Notes: generated by a model not told the origin, from the sequence alone. DNA of 64,000 nucleotides from PALSA-894 sp963828625 (GCA_963828625.1 CAWHEX010000010.1:434001-498000); one strand, 5' to 3'; numbered from the stretch's first letter, positions 26,764 to 38,797 are shown. Numbers and translations: made by a program.

Positions 26764-27549
26764 ATGCGCAAGGTTCACTGGCTCCAGCTCACCACCGAGG
26801 AGTTCGCCGCCCTCGATCCGGAGAAAACCATCGCGGTGCTGCCGATCGCCGCGATCGAGCAGCACGGGCCGCATCTCGCCGTCTCGACCGACACCGTCAT
26901 CGGACAGGGCATGGTCGATACCGTGATCGCGAAACTGCCGGAGGATCTCTCCGTGCTGTTCCTCCCGGTTCAGGCGGTCGGCAAGTCGAACGAGCACATC
27001 CGCTCGCCCGGCACGATCACCTATACGGCCGAGACGGCGCAGCGCGTGTGGACCGAGATCGGCGAGAGCGTCGCGCGCTCAGGGCTGCGCAAGATGGTGA
27101 TCGTGACCTCGCACGGCGGCAACGTGGATACGATGCGCATCGTCGCGCGCGAGTTGCGCGTCAATTGCCAGATGCTGGTGGTGACGACGGGCTGGCGCTT
27201 CGGCGTACCGAAAGGCCTGTTCTCCGACCCGGAAGCGCTGCACGGCATCCATGCGGGCGACATCGAGACATCGCTGATGCTGCATTTGCGCCCCGACCTC
27301 GTGCGCAAGGACAAGGTCGCGAACTTCGTGCCGTCGTCGGTACGCATGGAGAACGAATTCAAGTTCCTGCGCCCGACCGGGCTGCACGCACACGCCTGGA
27401 TCGCACAGGACATCCACCCCGCCGGCGCCGCCGGCGATGCCTCGCTCGGCACGGCCGAGAAGGGCAAGCAGTGGGCGGAGTTTCAGGCGGAGCGGTTCAT
27501 CGAACTGCTGCGCGATGTGGAGCGGTTCGAGCTGAGCAGATTGGCGTAG
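26764..27549 (+). CDS. Creatininase family amidohydrolase
   Basis: 261-residue enzyme with the creatininase metal-site pattern: IAAIEQHGPHLAVSTDT, then VTSHGGNVDTMR and HGIHAGDIETSLML. The family opens cyclic amides such as creatinine, or hydrolyses formamides, using two divalent metals. It reads in full after ATG 26764, two bases after the reductase stop. The surrounding amidase, deaminase and RidA genes support a role in breaking down an N-containing ring compound. Some family members instead act in cofactor synthesis. Confidence 0.85.
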   Translation: MRKVHWLQLTTEEFAALDPEKTIAVLPIAAIEQHGPHLAVSTDTVIGQGMVDTVIAKLPEDLSVLFLPVQAVGKSNEHIRSPGTITYTAETAQRVWTEIGESVARSGLRKMVIVTSHGGNVDTMRIVARELRVNCQMLVVTTGWRFGVPKGLFSDPEALHGIHAGDIETSLMLHLRPDLVRKDKVANFVPSSVRMENEFKFLRPTGLHAHAWIAQDIHPAGAAGDASLGTAEKGKQWAEFQAERFIELLRDVERFELSRLA

Positions 27550-27551
27550 CT

Positions 27552-27688
27552 CTTTCTTTCCCCTCTCCCTGAAAAGGGAGAGGGTAGCGAAACGCGAAGC
27601 GTTGAGCCGGGAGAGGGTCAAAAAGAAGCGCCCTCTCCCCGCCGCTTCGCGGCGACCCTCTCCCGCAGGCGGGAGAGGGAAGAAAGTA
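27552..27688. repeat. Palindromic repeat, family C, copy 2
   Basis: Hairpins CTCTCCCTGAAAAGGGAGAG, CCCGCCGCTTCGCGGCG and CTCTCCCGCAGGCGGGAGAG are packed between the convergent creatininase and deaminase genes. Without a long T-run, they could still act as a bidirectional transcription barrier. Confidence 0.8.
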
Positions 27689-27691
27689 AGA

Positions 27692-29007
27692 TCAATCCAA
27701 CTCCCTGTAATCCGGCAACGTCCGGTCGACCTGCTTCCCGGCGCACAGCACCACGCGATCGGTCTGCGGTCGCGACAAAAATTCATTCATCGTGCGCGCC
27801 CGCGTGAGCACGAGGCCTGCCGGCGCGCCCACCGCCATGCGGCCGTGCGGCAGGCCCATCACCTCACCCGGCGTCGCCGCGACGGTTTTCAGCCACGGCC
27901 GCGTCCGAATGATCGAAATGCAGGATGCGCGTCGCCTCGCGATAGACCTCCAGCATGTCGAGATCGCCGTAGGCGTAGAATGGATCGCGCGTGTTGTCGC
28001 TCGCCACCATCACGGTCACGCCGGCGGCATCGAGCTCGTGCAAGGGCGCGACGCCGCGCCAGCGTGGGGTGCGGCCGGCGGTGCGGTCCTGCAGGTACAT
28101 GTTGCACATCGGCAGCGAGACGACCGCGATGTTGGCCTCGGCGACCTTCGCGATGATGGTGGCGCGCTCGTTGTCGTCGGCGAGCGCGAGCGCGCAGCAG
28201 TGGCCCGCCACGATCCGGCCCTTGAATTTATGGCGCAGCGCGGCGTCCGCGATACGCGGCAGCGAGCGCGCAAGCGGTGAGTCGCTTTCGTCGACATGGA
28301 AATCGAGATCGAGGCCATTCGCGATCGCGGCCTCGAATATCCGGTCGAGCGCCGCATCGGTCTTCGCGTTCGGCGCTTCGCCCAGAAACGTGAGACCGCC
28401 GAGCAGCCCGCCGTGCTTCGCCACAGTCTCCACCAGCGTGCGGAAGCCTGCTGCGTCGTTGAGCGCGAAATCGACCGGAAACAGCGCGACCGCCTGCAAG
28501 GCGATGCGTCCCTTCCACGTTTCACGCATCTCGGCGAACAGCGGCCACGAGACCGGCGTCTGCTTGGGATAGCTGTCGATGTGGGTGCGCAGCGCACCGG
28601 TGCCGTGCGCGAAAGCGCAGCGCAGCGCGAAATCCATGCGCTTGGCCACATCGTCACGCGACCAGTGGGCCTCGCGGTCCGCCATCACGGCTATGCGCGC
28701 ACCCATGTGCGTGCCGTCCGGATTCGGCGCGCGCTGCCAAATCTGGCCCTTGTCGATGTGCGTATGCACGTCGACAAGGCGCGGCAGCACGATGCCGCTG
28801 TCGAGATCATGGCGCGGCAGGTCGTCCTTCGCGGCGGCAGCCGGACCGATCGCGGCGATGCGCGCGTTGTCGATCACGATGTCGCAGGGCGCGAGGCCGT
28901 CGGCGTCGGGCGTCAGCTGCGCGGCATCTGCCACGAGGCACACCGGCACGCGCGCATTGGCGAGGCGGTAGGAGGTGACGTTCGGGCGGGATGGTGAGGA
29001 AGGACAT
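27692..29007 (-). CDS. Cytosine-deaminase-like amidohydrolase (frameshifted)
   Basis: About 437 residues when rejoined. The metal-dependent hydrolase core is in one frame: RLVDVHTHIDKGQIW, RTHIDSYPKQTP, LDFHVDESDSPLARSL, GHCCALAL and MVASDNTRDPFYAYGDLDML, the last pair typical of CodA. The N-terminus (MSFLTIPP, then NVTSYRLANARVPVCLVAD) joins after removal of one C near 28985. The C-terminus (PWLKTVAATPGEVMGLPHGR) joins after removal of one G near 27899. The family deaminates cytosine, isocytosine or related rings, or opens cyclic amides. It is convergent with the creatininase gene. Confidence 0.8.
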
Positions 29008-29021
29008 TCTGTTTTTTACTT

Positions 29022-29109
29022 CGTCATGGCCGGGCTTGTCCCGGCCATCCACGTCTTAATTTGCGCGCGCTCAAAGTCGTGGATGCGCGGGTCAAGCCCG
29101 CGCATGACG
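29022..29109. repeat. Palindromic repeat, family B, copy 2
   Basis: CGTCATGGCCGGGCTTGTCC opens and CGCGCATGACG closes a two-hairpin element between the divergent deaminase and RidA genes. It occupies most of that 124-base gap, so both promoters must overlap it or lie very close. Confidence 0.8.
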
Positions 29110-29131
29110 GAGAATATGCTAAGGCTCTCAC

Positions 29132-29515
29132 ATGAAACGCCCGATCAATCCTTCTTCGATCCGCGCGCCGTTCGCGCAATACAGCCACGCCGTCGCGGTG
29201 CCGGCCGGACGCATGCTGTTCGCCTCGGGCCAGCTTGGCGTTTCGCCCGACGACAAGGTGCCGGAGGATGCCGAGGCGCAGGCGGTGCTGTGCTTCGAGA
29301 ACATCAAGGCGATCCTCGCCGAGGCCGACATGACCTTCGCCGACGTCGTGCGCTTCACCGCCTACGTCACTGACCGCGCCTATTTCCCGGTCTATGGTGC
29401 GGTGCGCAGCCGCTACGTGGCCGGCAATGCCTTCGCGTCGACCCTGGTGATCGTTTCGGGCTTCACCCGGCCGGAGTTCAAGGTCGAGGTCGAGGTGACG
29501 GCGGTCGCGGGCTGA
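29132..29515 (+). CDS. RidA family (YjgF/YER057c) protein
   Basis: 127-residue trimer-forming enamine/imine deaminase family member. The pattern AGRMLFASGQLGVSPDDKVP, ENIKAILAEADMTFADVVRF and TRPEFKVEVEVTAV, with the conserved Arg that binds carboxylates, is diagnostic. RidA proteins hydrolyse reactive 2-aminoacrylate-like intermediates, and some are specialised in pyrimidine (RutC) or aromatic pathways. Here it faces away from the cytosine-deaminase-like gene and may clear an enamine or aminoacrylate formed in that pathway. Confidence 0.85.
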   Translation: MKRPINPSSIRAPFAQYSHAVAVPAGRMLFASGQLGVSPDDKVPEDAEAQAVLCFENIKAILAEADMTFADVVRFTAYVTDRAYFPVYGAVRSRYVAGNAFASTLVIVSGFTRPEFKVEVEVTAVAG

Positions 29516-29636
29516 TCGCCCACACCTGAATACCCTGTCGCCCCTACCGATTATTGTGTGTTGACTGACGCTTAGCCCTGCCTGTGGTGGCTCTTTGGCT
29601 TCGCTTGACTCTCTCCTCCACAAGCGGAATCAATAA

Positions 29637-29651
29637 GAACAAAACATGAAC
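29637..29651 (+). promoter_or_regulatory. LexA box of the imuA-imuB-dnaE2 operon
   Basis: GAAC-AAAACAT-GAAC is a perfect alphaproteobacterial LexA site (GAAC-N7-GAAC), ending one base before the imuA start codon. A TTGACT at 29605-29610 could be the -35 element; the site would then overlap the transcription start. Confidence 0.8.
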
Positions 29652-29652
29652 A

Positions 29653-30423
29653 ATGGATGCCCCCATGCAGCCTGCCAAGGCGGAGCTGGAGCGCCTGCGG
29701 CGCGCGATCGCCACGGCCGAAACGCTGAGCGAGGACGCGCGCACGCTCGCGCTCGGCATCGCGGAGATCGACACGGCGCTCGGCGGCGGGCTGCCGTGTG
29801 CGGCGCTGCATGAACTGAGCGCGGTGGCGCCGATCCATCTCGGCGCGGTGGCGGGCTTTGCGCTGACGCTCGCGGCGCGCGCGCGCGAGCCCGCAAAGGA
29901 AACGCTCTGGATCGCGACCGATTACGGCACGCTCGAAACCGGCGTGCCCTATGGCCCCGGCCTCGACCTGATCGGGCTTCCGGTCGATCGGCTGCTGATC
30001 GTGCGCGTGCCGCGGCCGGTCGATGCGCTGTTCGCCATGGAGGAAGCGCTCAAATGCCGCGCGCTGTCATGCGTGATCGCGGAGCTCACCCAGGATTCCG
30101 ACTTGACGGCGACGCGGCGGCTCACGCTCGCGGCGCGCGAAGGCGGCGCACTCGGGCTCCTGCTGCGCCACAAGGCAACGCCCGCGCCGAGCGCCGCCTG
30201 CACGCGCTGGCAGGTCGCGGCGGCGCCGAGCGTGCCGGATGAATTCGGCGGCCTTGGCCGCACGGCTTTCGCACTTTCACTCACCCGCAATCGCCGCGGC
30301 CCCTGCGGCGGCTGGACACTCGCCTGGGATCACCATGAGCACGCCTTCTCGGCGCTATCTCTCGGTGTGGCTGAGGCGGCTCGCGACCGACCGGATCGCG
30401 AACCGCTTGAGCACACCGGCTGA
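29653..30423 (+). CDS. imuA: ImuA, SOS mutagenesis accessory protein
   Basis: 256-residue RecA/SulA-like protein that acts with ImuB and DnaE2 in DNA-damage-induced mutagenesis. It contains the family segments ALGIAEIDTALGGGLPCAAL near residue 35, a degenerate nucleotide-binding region, and SCVIAELTQDSDLTATRRLT. The start at ATG 29653 directly follows the LexA box; in-frame ATGs 4 codons later are alternatives. The 3' end overlaps the chosen imuB start by 89 bases, longer than usual. Confidence 0.85.
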   Translation: MDAPMQPAKAELERLRRAIATAETLSEDARTLALGIAEIDTALGGGLPCAALHELSAVAPIHLGAVAGFALTLAARAREPAKETLWIATDYGTLETGVPYGPGLDLIGLPVDRLLIVRVPRPVDALFAMEEALKCRALSCVIAELTQDSDLTATRRLTLAAREGGALGLLLRHKATPAPSAACTRWQVAAAPSVPDEFGGLGRTAFALSLTRNRRGPCGGWTLAWDHHEHAFSALSLGVAEAARDRPDREPLEHTG

Positions 30424-31921
30424 AGCGCTCATCGTCGTCGCACCAGTCAAGGGCGCGTTGCGGCTTTCCGCCGTCAACGACGCGGCGGCCGCGCGCGGCC
30501 TTAAGGTCGGGATGGCGCTCGCCGATGTACGCGCGATGTATCCGAAAATCGCGGTGGCGGATGCGGACGAGCGCGCGGACCTCGCGCTGCTCGAAGCGGT
30601 GGCCGACTGGTGCGATCGTTACACGCCGCTGGTCGGGCGCGATCCGTCCGACGGACTACTGCTGGATGTGACCGGCTGCGCGCATCTGTTCGGCGGCGAG
30701 GCCGCGCTGGCGCGCGATCTGACACGGCGGCTTGGGCAACGCGGGCTACAGGCGCGGGTCGCTGGCGCGAGCACGGTCGGATGTGCGTGGGCGACGGCGC
30801 GGTTTTCCGACCCTGCGGGGATCATCCCTTCAGGGGGTGAGCGAGACATCCTCGCCCCTCTCCCCCTCGCCGCCCTGCGTCTTTCTGCCGATACGCTCGA
30901 AGCGCTCGCGCAGGTCGGGCTGAGGCGCATCGCCGACGTGCTCGATCGCCCGCGCGCACCGCTCGCGGCGCGGTTCGGCGCGCAATTCGTGCGCCGCATC
31001 GATCAGGCGCTCGGGCGCGAGGACGAGCCGATCACGCCGCGCCTGCCGGTACCCGCCGCGCTCGCCGAGCAGCGTTTCGCCGATCCGATCGCGCTCGAGC
31101 GCGACGTGCTCGGCACCATCGAAAAGCTCGCCATGCGGCTTTGCGCCGTGCTGACGCAACGCGGCGAAGGCGCGCGGCTGTTGCAGGCGGCGCTGTTCCG
31201 CACCGACGGGAAAGTGTTCCGCATCGAGGCCGGCACCGGCGCGCCATTGTACGATCCTGTCCGCATCGCGCGCCTGTTCGCCGACCGGTTCGATGTCATC
31301 GGGGATGAATGCGACCCGGGTTTCGGTTTCGACGTGATCCGGCTCGGCGCGCTCGTCACCGAGCGGAGCGATCCGCGCCAGACCGGGCTTGCCGCGCCCG
31401 ACCATGAGGCCGATCTCGCGCACCTGATCGACCGGTTCGGTGCGCGCTTCGGTTTGCGCCGCGTCACGCGGCTCGTGCCGCAGGACACGCACATTCCGGA
31501 ATTCGCCGTGATGGCGGTGGGAGCCGCGTCAGGCGCCGCTCATTCCCGCGCAAGCGGGAATCCAGTTCTTGGCTCTGGGTCCCCGCTTTCGCGGGGACGA
31601 GCGAATGTGGAACAAGACTCCCTCTCCCCCACCCGCCCGATCCGCCTGTTCGCAAAGCCGGAGCCGGTGGAGGCGATGGCCGAAGTGCCGGATGGACCAC
31701 CGGTTCGCTTCCGCTGGCGGCAGGTGCTGCACGAAGTTGCGTACGTCGAGGGGCCTGAGCGCATCGCGACGGAGTGGTGGCGCGACGAGACGGGCCAGAC
31801 GCTCATGCGCGACTATTTCCACGTCGAAAGCCGCGAGGGCGTGCGCGTCTGGCTGTTCCGCGCGTGGCCGAAGGAGCCGGAGCATGCGACGCGCTGGTAC
31901 CTGCACGGCGTGTTCGCATGA
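30335..31921 (+). CDS. imuB: ImuB, inactive Y-family polymerase-like protein, with inserted repeat
   Basis: 528-residue Y-family homologue acting as the hub between the beta clamp, ImuA and DnaE2. I start at ATG 30335 (RRYLSVWLRRLATDRIANRL), the conserved ImuB N-terminus. The acidic residues of polymerase motif I are absent, as in all ImuB, so it should not polymerise. Later motifs are LLLDVTGCAHLFGGEAALAR and LAQVGLRRIADVLDRPRA (helix-hairpin-helix). Around residue 403 a 69-base palindromic repeat is inserted and translated in frame, adding SRASGNPVLGSGSPLSRGRA between the polymerase core and the C-terminal domain. Confidence 0.85.
   Translation: MSTPSRRYLSVWLRRLATDRIANRLSTPAEALIVVAPVKGALRLSAVNDAAAARGLKVGMALADVRAMYPKIAVADADERADLALLEAVADWCDRYTPLVGRDPSDGLLLDVTGCAHLFGGEAALARDLTRRLGQRGLQARVAGASTVGCAWATARFSDPAGIIPSGGERDILAPLPLAALRLSADTLEALAQVGLRRIADVLDRPRAPLAARFGAQFVRRIDQALGREDEPITPRLPVPAALAEQRFADPIALERDVLGTIEKLAMRLCAVLTQRGEGARLLQAALFRTDGKVFRIEAGTGAPLYDPVRIARLFADRFDVIGDECDPGFGFDVIRLGALVTERSDPRQTGLAAPDHEADLAHLIDRFGARFGLRRVTRLVPQDTHIPEFAVMAVGAASGAAHSRASGNPVLGSGSPLSRGRANVEQDSLSPTRPIRLFAKPEPVEAMAEVPDGPPVRFRWRQVLHEVAYVEGPERIATEWWRDETGQTLMRDYFHVESREGVRVWLFRAWPKEPEHATRWYLHGVFA
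31536..31604 (+). repeat. Palindromic repeat, family A, copy 3, inside imuB
   Basis: CCGCTCATTCCCGCGCAAGC to GGGGACGAGCGA is the same two-hairpin element found in intergenic DNA at 10672 and elsewhere. Here it lies within imuB, is exactly 69 bases (23 codons) and keeps the reading frame open, so it is translated as a polar Ser/Gly/Arg-rich insert. Confidence 0.85.
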
Positions 31922-31924
31922 GGG

Positions 31925-35440
<3,516 letters not shown>

Positions 35441-35481
35441 GGGCATCCTACTCCTCTCAATACATTTATGTATTTCAATGA

Positions 35482-35514
35482 CTTATAGCGGAATTGACTA
35501 CATCCTCCTATAAG
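35482..35514. promoter_or_regulatory. Inverted repeat upstream of the FadR-type regulator
   Basis: CTTATAG (35482-35488) and CTATAAG (35508-35514) form a perfect 7-base inverted repeat with a 19-base spacer in an AT-rich stretch that contrasts with the rest of the window. It could be an operator for the regulator encoded 36 bases downstream, or it could mark the promoter (TTGACT within, TATAAG at its right arm). Confidence 0.4.
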
Positions 35515-35550
35515 ATATCATCTTTACTATCGATCCATGGGACCCGCGCA

Positions 35551-36324
35551 ATGTCCTCGGTCCATCCGGCTCTTCTATCGACCGCGCAGGAAGCGCCCGC
35601 GCCGATCTTCATCGGCGGTCACTCGGCGTCGCTCTCCGGCCAGATCGTCGCGAATGTGCGCGATGCGCTGTTCGCCAAGAAGCTCAAGCCCGGCGATTTC
35701 ATTGGCACCGAGAAGGACCTCGCGGCGCGCTTTGGCGTGAGCCGCATCGTGGCGCGCGATGCGCTGCGCACGCTGCAGGCGCTCGGCATCGCCGACATCC
35801 GGATGGGCAAGGGCGGCGGCGCGCGCGTGTCGCGCGGCAATCCGCGCCTGTTCGCCGAGGCGCTCGCCGTGCAGCTCGATCTCACCGGCGTGAGCGCGGC
35901 CGAGATCATGGACGCACAGCGCGCGATCGAAACGCTCGCCGCAGAGCTTGCCGCCGAGCACGCGACGGCGGCGGATCACGCCAAGCTCAGGCGCCTGCTC
36001 GACGAGGCCGAGGCGATCATCGACGACGCGCCGGCCTACACGCGCTCGTGCCGCGACTTCCATCTCGCGATCGCCGAGGCCTCGCACAATCGCGTGCTGG
36101 TGACGCAGCTCGTTTCGCTGCAGCACGTCTCGTGGCCTTCGGAGAACCGCACGCTGACGCCGCAGGTCGCGCGCCGCGTGCTCGACGTGCACCGCGAGCT
36201 GGCCAGTCTGATCGAGATGCGCGACGCCGCCGGCGCGCGGCGACTGATGGACGACCACGTGAAGATGATCCGCGCGCGGCGCGTCGCCGAGCACGCACAC
36301 GACGAACCCGATCACTGTTGCTGA
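35551..36324 (+). CDS. GntR family transcriptional regulator, FadR subfamily
   Basis: 257 residues from ATG 35551; a start 19 codons upstream (ATG 35494) would include the inverted repeat and is less likely. The winged helix covers residues 30-90 (EKDLAARFGVSRIVARDALR, then LGIADIRMGKGGGARVSRG). An FCD ligand domain follows (RAIETLAAELAAEHATAADH, then FHLAIAEASHNRVLV), whose Asp and His residues usually bind a metal and an organic acid. It is 21 bases before the NMT1-fold gene and probably controls it. Confidence 0.85.
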   Translation: MSSVHPALLSTAQEAPAPIFIGGHSASLSGQIVANVRDALFAKKLKPGDFIGTEKDLAARFGVSRIVARDALRTLQALGIADIRMGKGGGARVSRGNPRLFAEALAVQLDLTGVSAAEIMDAQRAIETLAAELAAEHATAADHAKLRRLLDEAEAIIDDAPAYTRSCRDFHLAIAEASHNRVLVTQLVSLQHVSWPSENRTLTPQVARRVLDVHRELASLIEMRDAAGARRLMDDHVKMIRARRVAEHAHDEPDHCC

Positions 36325-36345
36325 GAAAAAACGAGGAGGACGCCA

Positions 36346-37236
36346 ATGGACATCATGCGCAATCAGAAATTCATCATCCAGCCGCACTTCCGGCTGCAGG
36401 AATGGGTCGCCGAGGAGAAGGGCTACTTCCGCGACGAAGGCCTGGAGTACGAATTCCGCGAGGAAGTGAAGGCGACCGGCGGCAAGGTGCACGACAAGGG
36501 CGACAAGGTCGGCGCCTACCAGTCCTTCGAGGAAGGCCGCAAGTCGGACGTGAGCTGCGCCTGCCACTGGACGGTGAACGTCGCGGCGACGAGCGGCCAC
36601 GGCAAGCTCTACGCGGATGTCTACTCGGTCGCGCCGTCCGGCGTGTTCGTGCCCGCCGACTCCAAGATCAGGACGCCGGAAGATCTTGCCGGCGTGCCGA
36701 TCTCGGTCGGCTACCAGTCGGGCAGCCACTATTCGACCATCCAGGCGCTCGAACAGTATCTGCCGGCCGACAAGATCAACCTGTCGTTCAACGACGGCAT
36801 GCTGTTCAAGCGCATGGAGCTGCTGGTCGAAGGCAAGCTGCCGGCCTGCGCGCTGTTCTCGGGGCCGTATTACTTCGCGGAGCAGCTCGGCTTCCGCAAG
36901 ATCATCGACAACACCTTCATGATCGCCACGATGATCACCGGCACTCCCGACCCGGAAGACCTGCGCAAGTTCTTCCGCGCGCTGCGCCGCGCACAGCGCG
37001 ACATCGACGTGCGGCCGGAGCTCTATACGCACTACTACAAGAACGAATTTCCGGAGCAGTTCCACGCGCAAATGGACACGCGGCGCTGGGGCCCCGGCGA
37101 GCGCATCGTGTTCGAGACCTATTCGCGCGAGGTGTTCGAGGAGTCGCGCAAGTGGATCGCCGACCACGGCATCTTCGCCGACAGCGGCATGGGCACGAAG
37201 CAATACGAAGGCGCGATCGTCACGCTGGCGGGGTAG
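36346..37236 (+). CDS. NMT1-fold protein without signal peptide
   Basis: 296-residue protein of the periplasmic-binding type II fold (QEWVAEEKGYFRDEGLEYEF, then EDLAGVPISVGYQSGSHYS). Unlike the binding proteins elsewhere in this window, it begins MDIMRNQKFIIQPHFRL with no signal peptide, and no ABC permease or ATPase gene is in the same transcription unit. It may therefore be cytoplasmic, as are enzymes that share this fold (for example 4,5-dihydroxyphthalate decarboxylase-like proteins). An AGGAGG ribosome site supports the start. Function unknown; the FadR-type regulator before it suggests a role in organic acid metabolism. Confidence 0.7.
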   Translation: MDIMRNQKFIIQPHFRLQEWVAEEKGYFRDEGLEYEFREEVKATGGKVHDKGDKVGAYQSFEEGRKSDVSCACHWTVNVAATSGHGKLYADVYSVAPSGVFVPADSKIRTPEDLAGVPISVGYQSGSHYSTIQALEQYLPADKINLSFNDGMLFKRMELLVEGKLPACALFSGPYYFAEQLGFRKIIDNTFMIATMITGTPDPEDLRKFFRALRRAQRDIDVRPELYTHYYKNEFPEQFHAQMDTRRWGPGERIVFETYSREVFEESRKWIADHGIFADSGMGTKQYEGAIVTLAG

Positions 37237-37243
37237 CGGTTAT

Positions 37244-37319
37244 CCGCTCATGCCCGCGAACGCGGGCATCCAGTTCTTTGGCTAAAGTGCTGGGTCCCCG
37301 CTTTCGCGGGGACGAGCGG
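37244..37319 (+). repeat. Palindromic repeat, family A, copy 4
   Basis: CCGCTCATGCCCGCGAACGC to GGGGACGAGCGG lies between the convergent NMT1-fold and livF genes, and fills that 87-base gap almost completely. The two hairpins could serve as a transcription barrier from both sides. Confidence 0.85.
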
Positions 37320-37323
37320 ACTA

Positions 37324-38037
37324 TCAACCCTCGATCCGCAGCCCGATCAGGCGATCGAGCGTCGCGGAATCCTTGAGCAAATCCTGCGATGGCGCGCGGT
37401 GCACGATCACGCCGCGCTCCATCACGACGGCGTTCTGCGTGAGCGACAGCACGACTTCGGCATGCTGCTCGATCAGGATCACGGCCGTGCCCTCATCCTT
37501 GATCATGCGGCCGATCGCGGCGCTCAGCTCCTCGACGATGATCGGCGCGAGCCCTTCGAGCGGCTCGTCGAGCAGCAGCAGCGCCGGATTGGTCATCAGC
37601 GCGCGCGCGGTCGCGAGCATCTGCTGCTCGCCGCCGGAAAGCTGATTGCCCATGTTGGCGCGCCGCTCGGCGAGGCGCGGGAAAAGCCCGTAAACCGATT
37701 TCAGGTCCCAGCGGCCGGGGCGTGACGCGACCGTGAGGTTTTCCTCGACGGTGAGCGAGGGAAATATCTCGCGCTCCTGCGCGACCCAGCCGAGGCCGCC
37801 GCGCGCGCGGCGATGCGGCGCGCGGGTGGTGATCTCCTGGCCGCGCCAGCGCACCGCGCCACGCGCCACATGCGTGTAGCCCATGATGGTGAGCAGCAAC
37901 GTCGACTTGCCGACGCCGTTGCGGCCGAGCACCGCGAGGCTGCCGTTCTCCGGCACCTCGAGCGAGATGCCGTCGAGCACGACCGCGTCGCCGTAGCCGG
38001 CGCGCACGTCCTCGAGCGCGAGCAGCGGCTCAGCCAT
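37324..38037 (-). CDS. livF: Branched-chain-amino-acid-type ABC ATPase (LivF)
   Basis: 237-residue ATPase starting at MAEPLLALEDVRAGYGDAVV; an in-frame ATG three codons earlier lies deeper in livG. Walker A GRNGVGKSTLL, signature LSGGEQQMLATARALM and Walker B LLLLDEPLEGLAP identify LivF. It overlaps livG by 8 bases and is the last gene of the minus-strand liv operon. Substrates of such systems range from amino acids to amides and aromatic acids. Confidence 0.9.
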   Translation of the reverse strand: MAEPLLALEDVRAGYGDAVVLDGISLEVPENGSLAVLGRNGVGKSTLLLTIMGYTHVARGAVRWRGQEITTRAPHRRARGGLGWVAQEREIFPSLTVEENLTVASRPGRWDLKSVYGLFPRLAERRANMGNQLSGGEQQMLATARALMTNPALLLLDEPLEGLAPIIVEELSAAIGRMIKDEGTAVILIEQHAEVVLSLTQNAVVMERGVIVHRAPSQDLLKDSATLDRLIGLRIEG

Positions 38038-38797
38038 GACGCACACCGTCGCGATGGGACTTGCCGAGATAGACCTCGCGTACGCGCGGATCGGCGGCGA
38101 TTTCCTCCGGCGCGCCTTCGAGCAGGATGCGCCCGCCGACCATCACGATGATGCGGCTGGCAAACCGGAACACGAAGTTCATGTCGTGCTCGATGAACAG
38201 CACGCTGATGTCGCGCGACAGGTTGGAGATCGCGGTGAACAGCTCCGCGCTTTCGTCGCGCGGCACGCCGGCCGCGGGTTCGTCGAGCAGCAGCACTTTC
38301 GGCCGGGTGGCGAGCGCGAGCGCGATTTCGAGCAGCCGCTGGCGGCCGTAGGGCAGTTCGCGCGTCGCGCGGTAGCAATCGGCCCCGAGCATCAGCGACG
38401 AGAGGATCGCGTGCGCCTCGTCGACGGCAGCCGAATAGGCCGACACCTGCCGCCACCAGGTGCGCGCGACGCCCTCGCGCTCGCACACCGCAAGCGTGAC
38501 GGCTTCGAGCGCGTTCAGGTTCGGGAACAGCGTGTTGATCTGGAAGGTGCGCACCAGCCCGCGCGTGACGCGTTTCTCCGGCGCGAGCGCCGTGATGTCG
38601 TCTGCGCCGAGCAGGATCTGCCCCCCGTCCGGACGCAGCATTCCGGTCATCAGGTTGATGAGCGTGGTCTTGCCCGCGCCGTTCGGGCCGATCAGCGCGT
38701 AGCGCGCGCCCTGCGGCAGGCTGAACGCGATGTCCTTCGCGACGACCAGCGAGCCGAAGCTCTTGTCGAGGCCGCGCGTGGAGAGCGCCGCGCTCAT
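38030..38797 (-). CDS. livG: Branched-chain-amino-acid-type ABC ATPase (LivG)
   Basis: 255 residues from ATG 38797 (MSAALSTRGLDKSFGSLVVA), which overlaps the livM stop by 4 bases. Walker A is GPNGAGKTTLI and Walker B VLLLDEPAAGVPRDE. The signature is LPYGRQRLLEIA where Ser-Gly of LSGGQ is replaced; LivG proteins commonly have LSYG here. It pairs with LivF. Confidence 0.9.
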   Translation of the reverse strand: MSAALSTRGLDKSFGSLVVAKDIAFSLPQGARYALIGPNGAGKTTLINLMTGMLRPDGGQILLGADDITALAPEKRVTRGLVRTFQINTLFPNLNALEAVTLAVCEREGVARTWWRQVSAYSAAVDEAHAILSSLMLGADCYRATRELPYGRQRLLEIALALATRPKVLLLDEPAAGVPRDESAELFTAISNLSRDISVLFIEHDMNFVFRFASRIIVMVGGRILLEGAPEEIAADPRVREVYLGKSHRDGVRHG

